DNA from: an uncultured Clostridia bacterium
Lineage (GTDB): Bacteria; Bacillota; Clostridia; Oscillospirales; Ruminococcaceae
Direction: 5' to 3'
DNA: 8,401 nt
Assembly: GCA_946535685.1 (NCBI GenBank)
Contig: CAMNDR010000024.1
Location: 1 to 8,401 of the forward strand
The translations under genes and the position numbers were made by a program. Positions within the stretch are counted from its first letter, which is position 1. Each line of letters starts with the position of its first letter. Positions 5,825 through 8,401 of this stretch are shown piece by piece. Below the pieces are notes generated by a model. It searched no databases and was not told the DNA's origin. It saw only the letters and a list, made by a program, of their open reading frames with translations.

Positions 5825-7354
5825 ATGTGCGGGATCGCAGGCGTGATCGCATTCAGGGAAAATCTCCACGACCGGGAGCGGGTCTTCCGGCGGATGCAGG
5901 AGGCCATCGTGCGGCGGGGGCCTGACCAGCGGGGAATGCTGGTGACGGAGCATGCGGCGCTCATCCATACAAGGCTTGCGGTGATCGACCCGGCAAACGG
6001 GCGGCAGCCGATGCACCGGGCTTACCGGGGAGAGGTCTATTCCATTGTCTATAACGGGGAGCTGTACAATACCGATGAGATCCGGCAGAAGCTCGCAGAG
6101 AAGGGCTGCACGCTCACGACCCGTTCGGATACTGAGGCGGTGCTCATGGCCTATGCGGTATTCGGCGAGGCATGCGTGGAGATGTTCAACGGGATCTTCG
6201 CCTTTGCCGTCTGGGAGCAGAAGCGGGAACGGCTTTTCCTCGCCAGAGACCGGATGGGTGTCAAGCCGCTGTTCTTTCATCTGACGCAGGAGCGGCTGGT
6301 CTTCGGGTCGGAGCTGGGCTGTGTGCTGGCATATCCGGATGTGCCGCATGAGATCGGCATGGATGGCATCCGGGAGCTGCTGCTGTTCGGCCCCGGCCGC
6401 ACGCCCGGCTGCGGGGTATTCCGGGGCACGGAGGAGCTGCAGCGGGCGGAATATGCCTATTATACGAAAGAAAACGGCCTGCGCAGGCACACCTACTGGG
6501 CGCTGGAGGCGCAGGAGCACCGGGAGAATTTTGCGCAGACGGCGGAGCATGTGCGCTATCTTGTGACGGATGCGATCCGGCGGCAGCTCGTGTCGGATGT
6601 GCCGCTCGGAACATTTCTCTCAGGCGGGCTGGATTCGAGCCTGATCTCGTCTGTGGCGGCGAGGGAATTTGCGAAGGAGGGCAAGGTGCTGCACACCTTC
6701 TCGGTCGATTACCGGGACAATGACAAATATTTCAAAAAAAGCAAGTTCCAGCCGGATGCCGACCCGGCCTATATCCGGCAGATGCAGGACTATCTCCATA
6801 CAGAGCATCACTGGACGGTGATCGACACGCCTTCGCTTGCCGGGGCGCTGTATGCGGCGGTGGATGCCAGGGGGCTGCCGGGGATGGCGGATGTGGATGC
6901 ATCCCTTCTGCTGTTCTGCAAGGAGATCCGGGCGCATGTCACGGCGGCGCTTTCGGGGGAATGTGCGGATGAGCTGTTCGGCGGCTATCCGTGGTACCGG
7001 GATCCGGAGATCCGCTCGGCCTATGGCTTCCCCTGGTCGCAGAGCACGGCGTACCGCATGGATTTTGCAAGGCCGGAGATCGCAGAAGTGCTGCAGGCGC
7101 GCGGTGACGTGGACAAAGCCTATCAGGAAACGCTGTCCCGCACATCCGTGCTGCCCGGAGAATCCCCGCAGGAGCGCCGGATGCGGGAAATGCTGCGGCT
7201 CAATACCGACTGGTTCATGCAGACGCTCCTTGAAGGGAGGGACATAAAAAAACCGGAGCACATGGCTCCGGCACAGGCTGTCAAAAAACTCAAAATATAT
7301 GTTCTGCACCGTATGACGTATGGGGGTGCAGGGGGCGAAGCCCCCGCAATATAG
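5825..7354 (+). CDS. asnB: Asparagine synthetase (glutamine-hydrolysing), C-terminally truncated
   Basis: AsnB makes asparagine from aspartate, ATP and glutamine. The start is ATG-Cys: MCGIAGVIAF puts the catalytic Cys2 of the class II glutaminase domain at the N-terminus after Met removal, and AAGGAG lies 9 bases before. RGPDQRG (31-37), YNGELYN (76-82), FNGIFAFAVW (121-130) and ARDRMGVKPLFF (140-151) complete that domain. The synthetase part has the PP-loop FLSGGLDSS (264-272) and ALSGECADELFGGYPWY (375-391). RLNTDWFMQTLL (458-469) is also family-like. After about residue 473 (base 7243) all similarity stops, and a low-complexity tail of 36 residues runs through a hairpin and GC-rich repeats to TAG at 7354. 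Typical AsnB proteins of this type run about 100 or more residues further, including the RVPF(L/A)D region, which is absent here and in the downstream bases. Either a pseudogene, a deletion joint or an assembly join. Glutaminase activity could persist; synthetase activity is doubtful. Confidence 0.88.
   Translation: MCGIAGVIAFRENLHDRERVFRRMQEAIVRRGPDQRGMLVTEHAALIHTRLAVIDPANGRQPMHRAYRGEVYSIVYNGELYNTDEIRQKLAEKGCTLTTRSDTEAVLMAYAVFGEACVEMFNGIFAFAVWEQKRERLFLARDRMGVKPLFFHLTQERLVFGSELGCVLAYPDVPHEIGMDGIRELLLFGPGRTPGCGVFRGTEELQRAEYAYYTKENGLRRHTYWALEAQEHRENFAQTAEHVRYLVTDAIRRQLVSDVPLGTFLSGGLDSSLISSVAAREFAKEGKVLHTFSVDYRDNDKYFKKSKFQPDADPAYIRQMQDYLHTEHHWTVIDTPSLAGALYAAVDARGLPGMADVDASLLLFCKEIRAHVTAALSGECADELFGGYPWYRDPEIRSAYGFPWSQSTAYRMDFARPEIAEVLQARGDVDKAYQETLSRTSVLPGESPQERRMREMLRLNTDWFMQTLLEGRDIKKPEHMAPAQAVKKLKIYVLHRMTYGGAGGEAPAI
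7246..7271 (-). terminator. Minus-strand intrinsic terminator, at the asnB break point
   Basis: CCGGAGC (7253-7259), a 5-base loop and GCTCCGG (7265-7271) form a 7-bp stem. On the minus strand it is followed by seven U residues from the A7 run at 7246-7252. It could end transcription coming from the TetR gene. It lies inside the reading frame of the asnB tail, directly after the last family-like codon. Confidence 0.72.
7253..7273 (+). repeat. Hairpin repeat, copy 1 (21 bp)
   Basis: A 21-bp stretch consisting of the CCGGAGC / GCTCCGG hairpin plus CA, identical to 7440-7460 and in the same orientation, 187 bp apart. This copy carries the A7 run that makes it a minus-strand terminator. Confidence 0.9.
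7328..7349. repeat. GC-rich stem-loop
   Basis: GGGGGC-GAA-GCCCCC (7331-7345) extended by TGC/GCA with a single bulged A on the left arm. No U-tract follows on either strand, so it is not a classical terminator. It lies within the nonsense tail of the asnB frame. Confidence 0.75.
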
Positions 7355-7389
7355 CCCCCTCCCCGATGGGGAGGGGGTTGGGGGTGGGG
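7355..7389 (+). other. 10-bp G/C stem-loop overlapping a G-quadruplex motif
   Basis: CCCCCTCCCC (7355-7364), loop GAT, GGGGAGGGGG (7368-7377) is a perfect 10-bp hairpin. From 7368 to 7389 the plus strand reads G4-A-G5-TT-G5-T-G4: four runs of at least four G with loops of 1, 2 and 1 bases. This is an ideal intramolecular quadruplex pattern. The hairpin and the quadruplex share the first two G runs and so exclude each other. Formation in the cell is inferred. Confidence 0.85.
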
Positions 7390-7397
7390 CGCTCCCC

Positions 7398-7411
7398 GGT
7401 GCGTCAGCACC
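7398..7411. repeat. Small hairpin GGTGC-GTCA-GCACC
   Basis: A perfect 5-bp stem with a four-base loop just after the quadruplex motif, the last of the stem-loops between the asnB frame and the second hairpin repeat. No function assigned. Confidence 0.5.
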
Positions 7412-7439
7412 AGAAAACAGACTTTATCGACAAGCTGCG

Positions 7440-7460
7440 CCGGAGCACATGGCTCCGGCA
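7440..7460 (+). repeat. Hairpin repeat, copy 2 (21 bp)
   Basis: Identical to 7253-7273. Here the stem gains one G-C pair (7439/7459) but lacks the adjoining A-tract, so it is a poor terminator. It lies 31 bases beyond the stop of the TetR gene. A shared CAGGCTG follows both copies, offset by six bases. Confidence 0.9.
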
Positions 7461-7490
7461 GGGAAGCAGGCTGCTGTTCCTGCGCCGGCA

Positions 7491-8105
7491 TCAGTCTCCG
7501 ATGAGCTGCATGACGCATGCATAGATCAGCTCATAGATGCTGTGCATCCGGAAGCGGATGCCGGCTTCCTGCATGGCGGCAAGCTGCTTGTCCGTGGCGA
7601 CGGCATAGGGATAGACCCCGAACAGGAACGGGAAAAAGACGAAGATGAAGCGCTCCGGATCGGTTGCCGGAAAGAATTTCTGCAGGCAGCTCCGCATGGC
7701 ATCGAGCGATCTGCCATAGGCGATCTTGAATTCCTTGAGCTGCTCCGGACGGGAATGCGCCTCCATGTCGTAGTGGTTCATGGCGAGGAGCTTGAGGAGC
7801 TGCGAGCGCTGTTCGAGCGAGCGGGCGATCGTATCGGCAAACGCCCCGGCGGGTATGGTCTCGCGTGTCTGCACGAGCGCCTCCAGCTCCGCTGCCCAGA
7901 GCTCGTATTCCCGGCGCATGAGCGAGAGGAAGATCTCCTCCTTCGTCTGGAAATAATTATAGATGGAAGTGCGTGTAAACGACGTAGCTGCGCCGATCTC
8001 CTTGATCGTGATCTCCTTGAAGCTCATTGTCCGGTAAAGCTGCTCACAGGCATTCACGATCTCCTCTTTCCGGGATGCTGTCAGTTCCGGTGATCCTTTT
8101 GGCAT
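7491..8105 (-). CDS. TetR/AcrR family transcriptional regulator
   Basis: A 204-residue DNA-binding repressor by family. The N-terminal helix-turn-helix domain spans about 10-60: SRKEEIVNACEQLYRTMSFK, ITIKEIGAATSFTRTSIYNY (32-51) and FQTKEEIFLSLM. TRTSIYNYF is the recognition-helix signature of TetR proteins. The rest (about 65-204) is helical and variable, with an aromatic segment FIFVFFPFLFGVYPYAVA (153-170) that probably lines a ligand or dimer surface; the ligand is unknown. Length is normal and the frame is intact. The ATG at 8105 follows AAGGGGG at about 9 bases. It has its own promoter and is divergent from the partial gene at 8338, the usual arrangement for a TetR regulator and its target. 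A 13-bp palindrome near its transcription start suggests autoregulation. Not linked by sequence to the truncated asnB. Confidence 0.93.
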   Translation of the reverse strand: MPKGSPELTASRKEEIVNACEQLYRTMSFKEITIKEIGAATSFTRTSIYNYFQTKEEIFLSLMRREYELWAAELEALVQTRETIPAGAFADTIARSLEQRSQLLKLLAMNHYDMEAHSRPEQLKEFKIAYGRSLDAMRSCLQKFFPATDPERFIFVFFPFLFGVYPYAVATDKQLAAMQEAGIRFRMHSIYELIYACVMQLIGD

Positions 8106-8152
8106 GTGCGGTTTCCCCCTTGTTCTTGCACGGATGGCGGTGCGGTATCTGC

Positions 8153-8165
8153 TGACACGGTGTCA
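8153..8165. promoter_or_regulatory. Candidate operator of the TetR regulator
   Basis: TGACAC-G-GTGTCA is a perfect 6-1-6 inverted repeat. It lies 9 bp downstream of the -10 box of the TetR gene promoter and upstream of the ATG, so a bound dimer would block initiation or elongation. Position and symmetry are typical of TetR autoregulation; binding is inferred. No second copy was seen before the divergent gene at 8338. Confidence 0.55.
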
Positions 8166-8173
8166 TCACAGAT

Positions 8174-8202
8174 AGTATAGCACAGTTTTCCGGGGAAGTC
8201 AA
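8174..8202 (-). promoter_or_regulatory. Sigma-A promoter of the TetR regulator gene
   Basis: On the minus strand TTGACT (8202-8197), a 17-bp spacer and TATACT (8179-8174) preceded by TGC. Each hexamer differs from consensus by one base. Predicted start near 8167, giving a leader of about 60 bases that contains the palindrome at 8153-8165. Confidence 0.85.
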
Positions 8203-8270
8203 TCCTCGTGGGGACTTTCGGCATGATGCATGAAAAGGCTGCTGCGTATTTGGAGAGGATGCACAATGCC

Positions 8271-8280
8271 ATGCCGGCAT
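8271..8280. promoter_or_regulatory. 10-bp palindrome upstream of the partial right-edge gene
   Basis: ATGCCGGCAT is a perfect palindrome 58 bp before the ATG at 8338, in the region where that gene's promoter should lie. No convincing -35/-10 pair was found around it. It is unlike the 8153-8165 palindrome, so any link to the TetR protein is weak. Confidence 0.25.
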
Positions 8281-8337
8281 AGGGACAATCTCCTGCGGCA
8301 TAGCCTGTATCACCGCTACAGACAGGAGGTACTTGCG

Positions 8338-8401
8338 ATGACAGAGCAGATTGCAGACAGGGAGGATAAACCGCAGGACAAGGCCGTTTCTGCGCAGAAG
8401 C
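8338..8401 (+). CDS. Start of an unidentified gene (runs off the right edge)
   Basis: ATG at 8338 follows AGGAGG (8324-8329) with an 8-base spacer, an excellent start site. Only 21 codons are visible, reading MTEQIADREDKPQDKAVSAQ and one more residue. They are hydrophilic and strongly charged, with no signal peptide or family signature. Its divergent position next to the TetR gene makes it the likely regulatory target, perhaps a transporter or enzyme with a charged cytosolic N-terminus; that is context only. No clear promoter could be read between 8203 and 8323. Confidence 0.75.
   Translation, partial: MTEQIADREDKPQDKAVSAQK

Noticed and set aside
5771..6550. Minus-strand open frame opposite asnB
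   Set aside because: Antisense of clear AsnB motifs; composition is shadow-like and there is no start signal.
7244..7490. Transposon or CRISPR explanation for the repeat cluster
   Set aside because: There is no transposase, no terminal inverted repeats, no target duplication that I could see, and only two copies of the direct repeat without regular spacers.
7320..8093. Long plus-strand open frame opposite the TetR gene
   Set aside because: It begins within the GC-rich repeats and mirrors the TetR coding region. No ribosome site or family signature.

Overview
The window is visibly GC-rich, uses strong AGGAGG-type ribosome binding sites and near-consensus sigma-A promoters, and encodes a secreted protein with a type I dockerin. 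Together these point to a Gram-positive gut or rumen clostridium of the Ruminococcus / Oscillospiraceae kind, one likely to make cellulosome-like cohesin-dockerin assemblies. The genus is inferred from gene content; no database was searched.

Left part (1-2433, minus strand): the start of an exopolysaccharide or capsule operon. A consensus promoter drives a membrane sugar-1-phosphate transferase, then GDP-mannose pyrophosphorylase (manC), then GDP-mannose 4,6-dehydratase (gmd), which runs off the left edge. The set supplies a primed polyprenyl carrier and a GDP-6-deoxyhexose route (GDP-fucose or GDP-rhamnose type). The first two genes overlap by ATGA, and manC and gmd are 14 bp apart.

Middle (2522-5771): divergent from the operon is a TTG-started membrane protein of 487 residues that I cannot assign to a family. 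It has an N-terminal run of about 21-residue YGN/YD repeats followed by about 12 membrane segments. These form two six-helix halves that align without gaps at an offset of 182 residues. It converges on a flavin reductase-rubredoxin fusion (Hrb-like) with a shared bidirectional terminator between them. Divergent consensus promoters then serve the fusion gene and a secreted Cys/His peptidase-like protein carrying a dockerin.

Right part (5825-8401): an asparagine synthetase (AsnB) with intact glutaminase and ATP-binding motifs whose C-terminal region is lost. Its recognisable sequence stops at about 7243, exactly where a terminator-like hairpin begins. The next 250 bases hold two copies of that hairpin, GC-rich stem-loops and a strong G-quadruplex motif. 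A TetR-type regulator (minus) follows, with its own promoter and a 13-bp palindrome near its predicted transcription start. Divergent from it is the first codons of an unidentified gene, a plausible regulatory target.

The most novel items are the repeat-plus-duplicated membrane protein and the asnB break point with its hairpin/G-quadruplex cluster. I see no CRISPR array, tRNA, rRNA, transposase or phage gene.
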